A DNA stretch of 64,000 nt from Streptantibioticus_A sp037034305 (GTDB taxonomy: Bacteria > Actinomycetota > Actinomycetes > Streptomycetales > Streptomycetaceae): NCBI GenBank assembly GCA_037034305.1, contig JBAGJY010000026.1:31835-95834 (forward strand), given 5' to 3'. Below the pieces are notes generated by a model. It did not search any database, was not told where the DNA came from, and saw only the letters and a program-made list of their open reading frames with translations. Numbering within the stretch: the stretch's first letter is position 1; every line of letters starts with the position of its first letter. The translations under genes were made by a program, and so were the position numbers. Positions 1-9,141 of the stretch are shown here, in pieces.

Positions 1-1079
1 GTCCGAAGGGTGACCAGCCCGAGGTTGTCCGCGACCGAGGCGTCGAGAACCAGCCCCTGCCCCTTGCGGTCCTCGGGCACCAGCCCGATGCCCGCCGCCA
101 TCGCGGCGTTGACGTCGTGCCGCCGCAACGGTGTGCCCGCCACGTGCACCGTCCCGCCGTCGTAGGGGTCGGCGCCGAACACGGCCCGTGCCACCTCGGT
201 GCGGCCCGCGCCGACGAGCCCCGCGATGCCGACGACCTCGCCGGCCCGCACCTGGAACGAGACGTCATGGAAGACCCCGCCGCGCGTGAGGCCTTCGACG
301 CTGAGCAGCACATCCCCGGCGTCGGCGCGCCCCCGCGGGTACTGCCGTTCGACGGACCGCCCCACCATCAGCCGTACCAACTCGTCCTGGGGCGTGGCCG
401 CGGGCACCTGTCCGACGCTGCGCCCGTCCCGGAGCACGGTCACCCGGTCGCCGAGGGCGGCGATCTCCTCCAAGTGATGTGTGATCAACACGATTCCGAC
501 GCCGTCCGCGCGCAGTCCGCGCACGATCGCGAAGAGCCGGTCGACCTCCTCGCGGGTGAGCACCGCGGTCGGCTCGTCCATGATCAGCACCCGCGCGCCG
601 ACGCTGAGCGCCTTGGCGATCTCGACCATCTGCAGCTGGGCGACACCGAGTTCACGCACCCGTGCGCGGGGCGAGACGCTGACGCCCACCCGGTCCAGCA
701 GTTCCGCGGCGTCGGCCTCCATCTTCCCGCGGTCGAGCATCCCGAAGCGGCGCGGCTGACGGCCCAGGAAGATGTTCTCGGCGACGGTCAGATCGGGAAC
801 GAGGTTGAACTCCTGGTAGATGGTGGCGATTCCCAGACGCTCGGCGTCCCGCGCGCCATGGATGCGCACCTGCTCGCCCTCCACCAGGACACGTCCGGCG
901 TCGGGGCGGTGCGCGCCGGATAGCACCTTGATCAGGGTGCTCTTCCCCGCGCCGTTCTCGCCGAGCAGTACGTGCACTTCGCCACGGCGCAGATCGAAGT
1001 CGACGCCGTCGAGCGCGATCACGCCCGGGAAGGCCTTGCGTATGCCTTCCAGGCGTAGCAACTCCCGTGTGCCGCTCAC
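1..1079 (-). CDS. Sugar ABC transporter ATP-binding protein (partial, C-terminus beyond window)
   Basis: Energises import of a sugar, presumably a pentose or similar, by an RbsA/XylG/MglA-type transporter at the membrane. The 359 visible codons carry a first nucleotide-binding domain with Walker A GENGAGKST near residue 40 and Walker B LIMDEPTA near residue 165. A second ATPase domain follows, with the degenerate P-loop GLVGAGRTE and the EDRKGQG segment typical of these tandem ATPases. The GTG start at 1079 overlaps the LacI stop by 4 bp (GTGA), and an AAAGGAG ribosome site lies inside the lacI 3' end, so the two genes are translationally coupled. Permease and binding-protein genes probably lie beyond base 1. 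The exact sugar cannot be read from the sequence. Confidence 0.93.
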   Translation of the reverse strand, partial: MSGTRELLRLEGIRKAFPGVIALDGVDFDLRRGEVHVLLGENGAGKSTLIKVLSGAHRPDAGRVLVEGEQVRIHGARDAERLGIATIYQEFNLVPDLTVAENIFLGRQPRRFGMLDRGKMEADAAELLDRVGVSVSPRARVRELGVAQLQMVEIAKALSVGARVLIMDEPTAVLTREEVDRLFAIVRGLRADGVGIVLITHHLEEIAALGDRVTVLRDGRSVGQVPAATPQDELVRLMVGRSVERQYPRGRADAGDVLLSVEGLTRGGVFHDVSFQVRAGEVVGIAGLVGAGRTEVARAVFGADPYDGGTVHVAGTPLRRHDVNAAMAAGIGLVPEDRKGQGLVLDASVADNLGLVTLR

Positions 1080-2113
1080 GACGTGCTCCTTTCAGCGGGG
1101 GACGGCTCGCGGCCGGTGGGGGCCGGTTCGCCGCACGAACGGCGTGCGACGAGCCGGGCGGGCAGGGTGACGGACGGCGCCGGACGCCCCTCGATCCGGT
1201 CGACCAGCGCGCGGACCGCCGCTCGGCCCAACTCGCCGGTCGGCTGGGCGATCGCGGTGATCGGCGGATCGGTGTGCACGAACCACGCGATGTCGTCGAA
1301 CGCGGCCAGGCCGATGTCCTCGGGGACCCGCAGCCCTCGCGCGCGGATCGCGTCCAGCGCGCCGAGCGCCATCAGGTTGTCCGCGGCGAACACGACCCGC
1401 GGCGGCTCGGCCAGGTCGAGGAAGTCCTCGGTGACCCGGCGACCGCTGGCGGCCTTGAAGTCGCCCTGCCCGATGTAGGCGTCGGGGAGCGGGATGCCGT
1501 ACTCGGCCAGCGCCTCCCTGAACGCCTCGACCCGCTCGCTGCCGGTGGTGGTCGCCGCGGGCCCGGCGATGATGGCGAGCCTGCTGTGGCCGAGGCCGTG
1601 CAGGTGGGCGACGAGATCGTGTACGGCCGCGCGGCCGTCGGCGCGTACGACGGGGACGTCCACGCCGGGAAGCCACCGGTCGACGAAGACCATCGGTGTT
1701 CCGGACCGGACGGCGTCCAGCACCAGCGGCGAGCCGCCGTCGGTGGGGGAGATCAGCAGTCCGTCGATGCGGCGGTCCAGCAGGGTCGTCACATGGTGGT
1801 CCTGCAACTCGGGCCGCTCGTCGGCGTTGCCGATGATGACGCTGTAGCCGAGGGCGCGCGCCTCCTCCTCGACCGCGCGGGCCAGTTCGGTGAAGTACGG
1901 GTTCAGTACGTCGCTGATGACCAGACCGAGGGTGCGGGTCTGGTCGGTACGCAACGACCGGGCCACGGCGTTCGGCCGGTAGCCCAGCGCTCGTACGGCG
2001 GCCAGGACTTGGCTGCGCGCCTGGGCGCTGACCGAGGGATGGCCGTTGAGCACGCGGGACACCGTGGCGACGGAAACCCCCGCCGCGGCGGCGACGTCCT
2101 TGATGCCCGCCAT
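1076..2113 (-). CDS. LacI-family transcriptional repressor
   Basis: Sugar-responsive repressor of the adjacent ABC transporter. Its 345 residues start with a canonical LacI helix-turn-helix (KDVAAAAGVSVATVSRVLNG, residues 5-24) and hinge, followed by a periplasmic-binding-protein-like effector domain. A GGGAGGG ribosome site precedes the ATG. It is the first visible gene of the operon, overlapping the ATPase gene by 4 bp. Two copies of a 16-bp element lie just upstream and are the likely operators, so the operon is probably autorepressed until sugar binds. The effector is unknown. Confidence 0.94.
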   Translation of the reverse strand: MAGIKDVAAAAGVSVATVSRVLNGHPSVSAQARSQVLAAVRALGYRPNAVARSLRTDQTRTLGLVISDVLNPYFTELARAVEEEARALGYSVIIGNADERPELQDHHVTTLLDRRIDGLLISPTDGGSPLVLDAVRSGTPMVFVDRWLPGVDVPVVRADGRAAVHDLVAHLHGLGHSRLAIIAGPAATTTGSERVEAFREALAEYGIPLPDAYIGQGDFKAASGRRVTEDFLDLAEPPRVVFAADNLMALGALDAIRARGLRVPEDIGLAAFDDIAWFVHTDPPITAIAQPTGELGRAAVRALVDRIEGRPAPSVTLPARLVARRSCGEPAPTGREPSPAERSTS

Positions 2114-2136
2114 CGCCGACCCTCCCGGTGAGTCAG

Positions 2137-2183
2137 TGGAATCGTTTACACGACCGACACGGAGGATTGGAATCGATTACACG
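2137..2183. promoter_or_regulatory. Tandem LacI-type operators upstream of the sugar transporter operon
   Basis: Two near-identical 16-mers, TGGAATCGTTTACACG (2137-2152) and TGGAATCGATTACACG (2168-2183), differ at one base and repeat at 31 bp, about three helical turns. The AATCGATT core is palindromic, as expected for a LacI-family dimer. They lie 24-70 bp upstream of the lacI start. The operator role is inferred from position and symmetry. Confidence 0.75.
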
Positions 2184-2328
2184 GCAGTTGATCAAGGGGT
2201 CGGGAGACGGCCGAAACCGGATCGTGATGTGGCGCGGTCCATCTGCGTCCGCCGTCGGTCCGGGCGCGTCCGCTGGCCGCCCCGGACCGCCGCCCGAAAA
2301 CCGGGACTCGGCGCGGCGGTCGCGCCCG

Positions 2329-3867
2329 TCAGATGAGGTCCATGGCGGCGACCTCGTCGGGACTGCCGTAGCTGACCGGACCCTGGAAGCGGCGTCGGGC
2401 GGTGGCGAACCACCACACGGTGGCGATGAGCAGCACCACGGCCAAAGCCAGCGGCGCGTAGTTGAACGTCCTGGCGCTCACCGGGGAGGTCTGGGGCAGC
2501 ATGAACAGCACATTGCTGATCACGATCCACAGCACGGCGATCCCGGCGACCGGCCTGCCGTACCGTCCCAGGTTCCACGGGCCGGGTTGGAAGGTGTCCA
2601 GGCGCAGCCGCAGGAAGATCGGCACGCCGTAGGCGAGGAACAGCCCGACCACGTTGATGCTGACGACCGCGGTGAAGGCGGTGTTGGACCACCAGCCGGG
2701 CACCACCAGCACCAGGGAGCAGGCGGCGGCGAGCCAGACCGCCTTGACCGGGGTGCGGGTACGTGGCGATACCGAGTGCCACCAACGGGAGCCGGGCATC
2801 GCCCCGTCGCGGGAGAACGCGAAGATCTGCCGGGTGTTGCTGGTCATGTTGGCCAGGCCGCAAAAGAGCATGGCGCCGATCACGATCAGCAGCAGCAGTT
2901 TCGCGGTGCCGGTGCCGAGCGCGTCGATGAGGATCCGCACCGGCGGCGCCGAGGCGCTCGCCTCGGAGGCGTAGTCGCGGATCGCGTAGACCAGGGCGAG
3001 CATGAGGACGAGTCCGGTGAGCGCCGAGTAGGCGATCGCCCGCATGATGCCCTTCGGGGCGTTGACGGTGGCCCGCACGGTTTCCTCGGACATGTGGAAG
3101 CTTCCGTCGAATCCGGTGAAGGTCCAACTGGTCACGAGCAGACCGAGCATGGCGCCGTAGAGTCCGTACGAGAATCCTGTGTTGTTGGTGAAATGGCTTG
3201 CGAACGAAGCCGGTTGGTGGCTAGTGGGCAGCACGGTCAAGGCGGTGACGATCACCACCATGCCGATCAGCAGCCACCACACGGAAATCCGGTTCACCAT
3301 CGCGACCAGTCGCACCGTGTAGGTGTTGGCGAGTGCCTGGACGAGCAGGATGGCCGCCGTGATGGCGACCGTTCGCTCCGGCGTCACCTGGTAGGACGGC
3401 CACTGCAGCGCGATGAAGGCCTGGACGAAGGTGGCGGCGGCGTAGTCGGTGGCGGCCGTTCCGCCGACCTGGCCGACGAAGTTCAGCCAGCCCGTGTACC
3501 AGGACCAGGCGCCGCGATGGCGCTTGGCCAGTTTTCCCGCGGAGAAGTACAGGGCGCCGCTCGTCGGATACGCGGAGGCGATTTCGCCCATCGCGGCACC
3601 GACGAACAGCACCATCACGGAAACGCCGATCCAGCCGAAAACCAGGATTCGTGGTCCGCCAGCGTTCATGCCGAATCCGAACGACGAGAAGATGCCGGAG
3701 ATGATGTTGATGATGGTGAAGGAGATGGCGAAGTTGTCGAACGCCTGGAATCGCCTGGTGAGTTTCCGTGGATATCCCATGGCGTGCAGCGTCGCGTCAT
3801 CGTCGAGCGGGAGAGGTGTGGCATGCCGACGGTTTCTGGTACGAGCGGAGTTCACGGGATCGGGCAC
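2329..3867 (-). CDS. APC-superfamily amino-acid/GABA-type permease
   Basis: Integral membrane transporter of 512 residues with about 12 hydrophobic segments, importing an amino acid or amine by ion coupling. The N-terminal tail and first segment (RRFQAFDNFAISFTIINII) and the GFDGSFHMSEET motif near residue 255 resemble the GABA/choline/amino-acid permease branch of the APC family. A GTG start at 3867 has AAAGG 10 bases upstream. It stands alone between lacI and an unrelated gene. The substrate is not deducible. Confidence 0.88.
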   Translation of the reverse strand: MPDPVNSARTRNRRHATPLPLDDDATLHAMGYPRKLTRRFQAFDNFAISFTIINIISGIFSSFGFGMNAGGPRILVFGWIGVSVMVLFVGAAMGEIASAYPTSGALYFSAGKLAKRHRGAWSWYTGWLNFVGQVGGTAATDYAAATFVQAFIALQWPSYQVTPERTVAITAAILLVQALANTYTVRLVAMVNRISVWWLLIGMVVIVTALTVLPTSHQPASFASHFTNNTGFSYGLYGAMLGLLVTSWTFTGFDGSFHMSEETVRATVNAPKGIMRAIAYSALTGLVLMLALVYAIRDYASEASASAPPVRILIDALGTGTAKLLLLIVIGAMLFCGLANMTSNTRQIFAFSRDGAMPGSRWWHSVSPRTRTPVKAVWLAAACSLVLVVPGWWSNTAFTAVVSINVVGLFLAYGVPIFLRLRLDTFQPGPWNLGRYGRPVAGIAVLWIVISNVLFMLPQTSPVSARTFNYAPLALAVVLLIATVWWFATARRRFQGPVSYGSPDEVAAMDLI

Positions 3868-3958
3868 GATCGCGACCTTTCTGGTGGGGGACAGAAGGCA
3901 TCGTCATGGGCTTTTGACGCGCCGCGGAACGATGATTCCCACGGCACGCCCGCGGGGG

Positions 3959-4915
3959 TCAGGCGGCGCCGGGCACCGGCAGTCCGCACAGTCGTCTGGC
4001 TCTGGTGAGTTGCTCCTCCGGGTCGCCGAACGCACTCCACGGCATGCGCGAGGCGTACGGGCCCATGGCCGTCAGGACAGCCCGCGCCTCCAGGCCGCGC
4101 TTGGCCATCAACAGCGCGTGCGCGAGGTACGACAGGTCCAGCACCGGTGTGAAGCGGAGGTTGGCCACGTCGGGGAACCAGTGCTGGTAGACGGCCAAGG
4201 CCGCTGCTCGCCACTGGGGTTGCTCCCAGACCTGGTCGGCCAGCGGACAGGACGAGTCGTGGTCGTCCACGAGCGCCACCAGCGGCAGCAGACGCAGTGC
4301 GGAAGCGGCCGGTGCGCGCTGCGCGAGGAACGCGGCGACATCCCAGGCGGCGTTCACCGCGCCGCCGTTACGGGCGAAGAAGAACGCCAGGAAGCGGTGG
4401 TGCGCCTCGCGGTGCCAGGGGGCGAGCCGCAGGACGCGGGTGAACAGGGACCACGGGCCGGGCGGTGCGGTCAGCAGTCCCCGCGGCGCCGGATCGCACC
4501 AGCGCTGAAGGCGGGTGAGGGCGAGCTTGGTCACCCACGGCGTGGGGTCCTGCGGCGACAGCCGTACCGCCCGTTCACTGGCCCCGACCGCGATGCGCAG
4601 CAGCGCCTGCGCCCGTGGGTCGTGGGCGTCCGCCGCGCGTAACGCGCGCAGCGCGGCCACGCGTGCCCACAGCAGTGCGGCCTGCTGACTCGGTTCCTCG
4701 GCCAGCCAGCGCTCCGCCAGATCGGAGTCGGCGGCTTCCGATGCCAGTACCAACGACCTGTGCGCCAACAGTCCGAAATCCGCCTGGGCGTCCCCCAGTA
4801 CCTCGTACGCGCCGCGGTATCTGCCTGCCCGGACATCCACGCAGGCGCCCGCCAACTCGCGGTCATCGGCCGCCGGATGCCACACATAGTGGCCGTCGAA
4901 CGAGTCGGCGGTCAC
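3959..4915 (-). CDS. Helical-repeat hypothetical protein
   Basis: A 318-residue soluble protein that I cannot name. It is rich in Ala, Leu, Arg and Trp and reads as a run of amphipathic helices resembling TPR or SEL1 repeats (segments such as AERWLAEEPSQQAALLWARV). There is no signal peptide, membrane segment or catalytic motif. I chose GTG at 4915, which has GGTGGAAG upstream. An in-frame ATG at 5041 would add 42 Arg/Gly-rich residues that look non-coding. It may be a scaffold or interaction protein. Confidence 0.7.
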   Translation of the reverse strand: MTADSFDGHYVWHPAADDRELAGACVDVRAGRYRGAYEVLGDAQADFGLLAHRSLVLASEAADSDLAERWLAEEPSQQAALLWARVAALRALRAADAHDPRAQALLRIAVGASERAVRLSPQDPTPWVTKLALTRLQRWCDPAPRGLLTAPPGPWSLFTRVLRLAPWHREAHHRFLAFFFARNGGAVNAAWDVAAFLAQRAPAASALRLLPLVALVDDHDSSCPLADQVWEQPQWRAAALAVYQHWFPDVANLRFTPVLDLSYLAHALLMAKRGLEARAVLTAMGPYASRMPWSAFGDPEEQLTRARRLCGLPVPGAA

Positions 4916-5237
4916 GGTCTTCCACCGACCCGGCAGATCTCGGCGCCGACCTCGCCCACACGCACCCGTCCCGTCAAGTCGAATTCCGCCGAGGCTCCTC
5001 CATAACCCTCGGCGGGGGCCTCTTACCCTACTCACCATCAAGTGGAAGCGGAACCGGTCTACTTGGCTCGCTGCGTTCCCGCCGATTGCCTTCCCGGCAT
5101 TACTGTGCCGGGCAGGCGGCTGGCATATGCGTTCGCTCGGTGGAATCTGGCCGCCAAGTCAGCGACTGCTGACCCCGTTCTTCTCGCGGGTAATAACTTC
5201 CCGAATTCCCGCGCCCGGTGAAGCCGCTTGGCGGCCG
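4916..5237. other. Gene-free stretch with two small hairpins
   Basis: No convincing coding frame here. It contains an 8-bp perfect stem (4987-4994 with 5007-5014) and a 7-bp perfect stem (5093-5099 with 5106-5112, 6-base loop). The second lies about 125 bp beyond the stop of the PP2C gene and could end its transcript. The rest is probably the promoter of the helical-repeat gene. Confidence 0.4.
5093..5112 (-). terminator. Hairpin, possible terminator of the PP2C gene
   Basis: CCCGGCA and TGCCGGG form a perfect 7-bp stem around a 6-base loop, downstream of the minus-strand stop at 5238. There is no T tract, which is usual for Streptomyces terminators. Confidence 0.4.
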
Positions 5238-8006
5238 TCAGGCGCCGGGGATGGGCAGTTCGGCCCAGATGACCTTGCCCTCGTGGGTGTACCGGGTTCC
5301 CCACCGCTCGGCGAGTTGGGCGACGAGGAACAGGCCCCGGCCGCCCTCGTCCTCAGCAGCCGCGTAACGCAGGTGTGGTGAGGTGCTGCTGGTGTCGGAC
5401 ACCTCGCAGATCAGGTTGCGGTTGCGCAGCAGGCGCACCCCGATCGGGCCGCAGGCGTGCCGGATGGCGTTGGTGACCAGCTCACTGAGGATCAGTTCGG
5501 TGGTGAAGACCGTCTCCTCGTCCATGCCCCACCCGGTCAGCTGCCGGGTGGCCTCGGCGCGGGCGCGGGAGACGACGGTCGGGTCGCAGGCCAGCTCCCA
5601 GCTGGCGATCTGGTCGGCGTCCAGCAGCTTGCTGTGGGCGACGAGCAAGGCGATGTCGTCGCTCTGCCGGGCGGGCAGCAGCGTGTCGAGGACCGCGTCG
5701 CAGGTCTCCTGCGGCGTCCGGCCCGGGTGCGCCAGCGTGCCGCGCAGGATGTCCAGACCCGTCTCGATGTCGCGGGTGCGGTCCTCGATGAGGCCGTCGG
5801 TGTACATGACCAGGGTGCTGCCTGCGGGAAGCCGCACCTCAGCGGATTTGTAGGGGTGCCCGCCGACGCCGAGCGGCGGCCCGACGGGGATGTCGGGAAA
5901 CTCCACGGCGCCGTCGGGCAGCACGACCGCCGGTGGTGGATGACCGGCGCGGGCCAACTGGCAGGCGCCGCTGGCCGGGTCGTAGATCGCGTACAGGCAG
6001 GCGGCGCCGACGACCGCGGCATCGCTGTCCTCGTCGGCCGTCTCCTGGTCGATGCGGCCGACGAGTTCGTCGAGGTGGCCGAGGATTTCGTCGGGTGGCA
6101 GGTCGAGGGCGGAGAAGTTCTGCACGGCGGTGCGCAGCCGCCCCATGGTGGCGGCGGCGTGCAGGCCGTGGCCGACCACGTCGCCGACGACCAGCGCGAC
6201 GCGGGCGCCCGGCAGGGAGATCACGTCGAACCAGTCGCCGCCCACTCCCGCCTGGGCGGGGAGGTACCGGTAGGCGATGTCGAGCGCGTCCTGGGAGGGC
6301 AGCGCCCGCGGCAGCAGGCTGTGCTGCAACGTGACGGCCATCGCGTGCTCCCGCGTGAATCGCCGCGCGTTGTCGATGCACACCGAGGCGCGGGCCGCCA
6401 GTTCCTCCGCCAGGGACAGGTCGTCGTCCTCGAAGGGCTCGCTCTCCCGCGTCCGCCAGAAGTTGGCGATCCCCATCAGCACGCCGCGGGCCTTGAGCGG
6501 AACGGTGATCAGCGAGCGGAACCCGTGGTCGAGGACGGCCTGGGCCGACTCCGTGTCCTGCGAGCGCCAGCCCTCGGCGGCCCGCAGGTCCGGCACCAGC
6601 ACGGGCTGTCCGGTCATGAACCCGTTGGCCTGCGGGGTGGGCGCGGCGAAGGCGACCAGCTCACCCACCCCGTGCAGCGGGTGGTCGTCCTCGACTCCGT
6701 GCAGCGCCACCCGGCGCAACTGCGCCGCGTCGCTGCCCATCCGGACGTGCGGCTCCTCACCGCGCAGCACGGGGTCGGCCAGATCGACGGTGGCGTAGTC
6801 GGTGAACTGGGGGGCGGCCACATAGACCAGTTCCTCGGCGGTGCGCTTGATGTCGAGGGTCGTGCCGATTGCCATGCTCGCGTTGTACAGCAGGTTCAGA
6901 CGGCTCCGAGCGACCTCGGCCTTGCCGGCGAGGGCACGCAGCTCGGTGGAGTCCCGCAGCGTCGCGACGCTGCCGCGCGGGCCGCCGCGGCGGTCCGTCG
7001 GCCGGTTGTTCACCGCCAGTAGCCGGTCGCCGACCGGGAGCAGTTCGTCGGTGGCCACCCGGCGCGAGGCCAGCAGTTCGGCCATCCGGGGGTCGAGGGC
7101 GAGGGTGCCGACACGATGTCCCTCCACGTCCGGTGGCAGGTCGAGAAGCCGACGCGCCTCGTCGTTGGTGAGCAGGACCCGGCCGTCGCCGCCGACGATG
7201 ACCACCCCTTCACGGACCGCGTGCAGCACCGCGTCGTGGTGCTCGTACATCCGGGTCATCTCGTCCGGGCCCAGGCCATGGGTCTGCCGCCGCAGTCGCC
7301 TGCTCACCAGCGCCGTCCCGGCCGTCGTCAGGGCCAGGGCGGCGGCTCCGGCACCGAGCACGACCGGCAGCTGCCGATCGATCGCACTGCTGACGTTGCT
7401 GGCCTTCATTCCGGCGGAGACCATTCCGGCGACCGCGCCATGGGCGTCGAAGATCGGCACGACGACCTGGACCTCCTCGCCCAGGGGCCCGTGGACGGTC
7501 TCGGTGGTGGTGTGTCCGGCCAGTGACGGCCCGATGGTGCCGACGAACTTCTTGCCGATCTCCTGCGGCTTGGGGTGCGTGTAGCGGATGCCCTGCCGGT
7601 TCATCACCACGATGAAGTCGACCCCGCCCCGCTTGCGCGCCGCTTCGGTACGCGGCTGCAGCACCGCGGAGGGGTGGGGGCCGCGCATGGTGTTCACCAG
7701 GCCCGGGGAGTACGCGAACGCCTCGGCGGCGGCCAGCGAGCGGTCGCGCGCAGCCTGGAACCTGTCGCTGCGCGACTGCAGCAGCAGCGTCGCGACCGCG
7801 GCCACCACCAGCAGCATCACGATCAGCACCTGGAGCACGAACATCTGACCGGCGACACTGCGGATGCTCGTCACCGGCCACACACGTCGTGCCGACGCCG
7901 CCCGTGAGCCGTGGCGCCGTTGTCGCCGCTCACGTCGGCTACCTGGGTGCCGACCGGTAAACCAGCGGCCCGAGGGCCCCCAAGAGCGGCCCCGGTTTCG
8001 GGCCAT
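5238..8006 (-). CDS. Multidomain SpoIIE-type PP2C phosphatase with PAS, GAF and HATPase domains
   Basis: Signalling protein of 922 residues, probably dephosphorylating an anti-sigma-factor antagonist and possibly acting as its kinase. Visible order: Arg-rich N-terminus, membrane segment about 54-75, an extracellular CitA/DcuS-like sensor with DFIVVMNRQGIRYTHP, a second membrane segment about 210-232, PAS about 252-340, GAF about 395-540, PP2C/SpoIIE about 560-775 (AGVGGDWFD, GDVVGHG, YTDGLIE) and a C-terminal RsbW-like HATPase (ILSELVTNAIRHA, GRGLFLV). Domain limits are estimates. The ATG at 8006 gives the longest form; a start near 7871 would drop 45 basic residues. No sigma factor or antagonist gene is adjacent, so the target is probably encoded elsewhere. 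Confidence 0.92.
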   Translation of the reverse strand: MARNRGRSWGPSGRWFTGRHPGSRRERRQRRHGSRAASARRVWPVTSIRSVAGQMFVLQVLIVMLLVVAAVATLLLQSRSDRFQAARDRSLAAAEAFAYSPGLVNTMRGPHPSAVLQPRTEAARKRGGVDFIVVMNRQGIRYTHPKPQEIGKKFVGTIGPSLAGHTTTETVHGPLGEEVQVVVPIFDAHGAVAGMVSAGMKASNVSSAIDRQLPVVLGAGAAALALTTAGTALVSRRLRRQTHGLGPDEMTRMYEHHDAVLHAVREGVVIVGGDGRVLLTNDEARRLLDLPPDVEGHRVGTLALDPRMAELLASRRVATDELLPVGDRLLAVNNRPTDRRGGPRGSVATLRDSTELRALAGKAEVARSRLNLLYNASMAIGTTLDIKRTAEELVYVAAPQFTDYATVDLADPVLRGEEPHVRMGSDAAQLRRVALHGVEDDHPLHGVGELVAFAAPTPQANGFMTGQPVLVPDLRAAEGWRSQDTESAQAVLDHGFRSLITVPLKARGVLMGIANFWRTRESEPFEDDDLSLAEELAARASVCIDNARRFTREHAMAVTLQHSLLPRALPSQDALDIAYRYLPAQAGVGGDWFDVISLPGARVALVVGDVVGHGLHAAATMGRLRTAVQNFSALDLPPDEILGHLDELVGRIDQETADEDSDAAVVGAACLYAIYDPASGACQLARAGHPPPAVVLPDGAVEFPDIPVGPPLGVGGHPYKSAEVRLPAGSTLVMYTDGLIEDRTRDIETGLDILRGTLAHPGRTPQETCDAVLDTLLPARQSDDIALLVAHSKLLDADQIASWELACDPTVVSRARAEATRQLTGWGMDEETVFTTELILSELVTNAIRHACGPIGVRLLRNRNLICEVSDTSSTSPHLRYAAAEDEGGRGLFLVAQLAERWGTRYTHEGKVIWAELPIPGA

Positions 8007-8214
8007 ACCCCATGTCTACCCCGACCTCCCCGGCGCCGCGAACGATACGCGCCACGCGTCGCCCCGTCCCCGCCCCGGCCGTACCCGGTTCCCGCGCCGT
8101 CAGGGGACCGCGGGTCCTGCCGACGGGCCGCTGGCGGGTGCGCTGCGCAGGCCCCGGCGTCGCGTGGGAACCGCGCGGAGAATGACCAGCAGCACGGTCA
8201 GCCCGACCGGCCGC

Positions 8215-8913
8215 TCACCGGAGTGCTCCCGCCGGACGCCGTGGCGGCTCGCTCAGCACCGCGCGCATGTCGCGCACCGCCTCCCAGGTCCCACGCCAGG
8301 TACCCGTGACCTTGGAACGGCCGGCGCGCGGGTAGTACGGCACGTCGACCTCGCGTACCCGCCATCCGCTGTCGGCGGCGCGGACGACCATCTGCAATGG
8401 GTAGCCCGACCTGCGGTCGGTCAGGTCCAGGTCAAGCAGGGCCTCCCGGCGGGCTACCCGCATCGGGCCGAGGTCGTGCAGGCGCAGGCCGGTGCGGCGG
8501 CGGATCAGCCGGGCCAGCTCGCGGTTGGCGAGCCGGGCGCGCATCGGCCAGGCGCCGTGCGTCGTGGGCCTGCGCCGCCCGAGCACCAGGTCCGCCTCAC
8601 CCTCCAGGACGGGCTGGGCGAGGGACGGTAGCAGCCCCGGGTCGAGGGAGGCGTCGCAGTCGCAGAAGCAGACCACGGGCGCGGTGGCGGTGCGCAGCCC
8701 GGCCGCGCAGGCCGCGCCGAAGCCGCGCACTGGTTCGACGACGACGTGCGCGCCCAGCGACGCGGCGAGCCTGGCGGAGCCGTCCGTCGAGCCGTTGTCG
8801 ACGACAATGGCTCGCCAGCCGGGCGCGATCCGCTCCAGCACCCAGGGGAGGGCGGCTGCCTCGTTGAGACACGGGAGTACGACGTCTGCAAGGGGCCGAT
8901 ACCCATCGCTCAC
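8215..8913 (-). CDS. Family 2 glycosyltransferase (polyprenyl-phosphate hexose synthase-like)
   Basis: A 232-residue cytoplasmic GT-A enzyme that likely moves a sugar from a nucleotide donor to a lipid phosphate or another acceptor. The N-terminal VVLPCLNEA motif, the VDNGSTDGS nucleotide-binding segment and the DXD-like CDCDASLD near residue 85 are standard for GT2. It lacks the C-terminal membrane helices of longer family members. The GTG start is at 8913. A gtrA-like flippase gene lies 228 bp upstream on the same strand, so the pair may make and flip a lipid-linked sugar. In the 208 bp beyond its stop I see no supported gene, only a short frame encoding LTVLLVILRAV. Confidence 0.9.
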   Translation of the reverse strand: MSDGYRPLADVVLPCLNEAAALPWVLERIAPGWRAIVVDNGSTDGSARLAASLGAHVVVEPVRGFGAACAAGLRTATAPVVCFCDCDASLDPGLLPSLAQPVLEGEADLVLGRRRPTTHGAWPMRARLANRELARLIRRRTGLRLHDLGPMRVARREALLDLDLTDRRSGYPLQMVVRAADSGWRVREVDVPYYPRAGRSKVTGTWRGTWEAVRDMRAVLSEPPRRPAGALR

Positions 8914-9141
8914 GTCTCTCAGCGTACGAAGACAAGTGGGGTGGCGCGGCCGGATCTCACCTGCTCGTGGCGCCGCATCGCCTTCGACGCCCGCTGGCGC
9001 GGTTCGGATGCCGGGCGCTTCCGTCCGACGAGGGCCGCAACGTACCCCGCTGCTGCGGGTTCGAGGCCACCTTCCGCACGCGCCTTTCCGAGGCGCCGAT
9101 GCCTGGCCGCGGGCACGTCGGCCACAGCGGGTGCGAGGGAG

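Noticed and set aside
2128..4008. A 626-codon plus-strand frame over the permease gene
   Set aside because: The product is rich in Gly, Asp, His, Arg without domains; the minus-strand APC permease fully explains the DNA.
8007..8214. A short membrane-like frame (LTVLLVILRAV) after the GT2 gene
   Set aside because: It is too short, without a start or ribosome site, and with no recognisable family.
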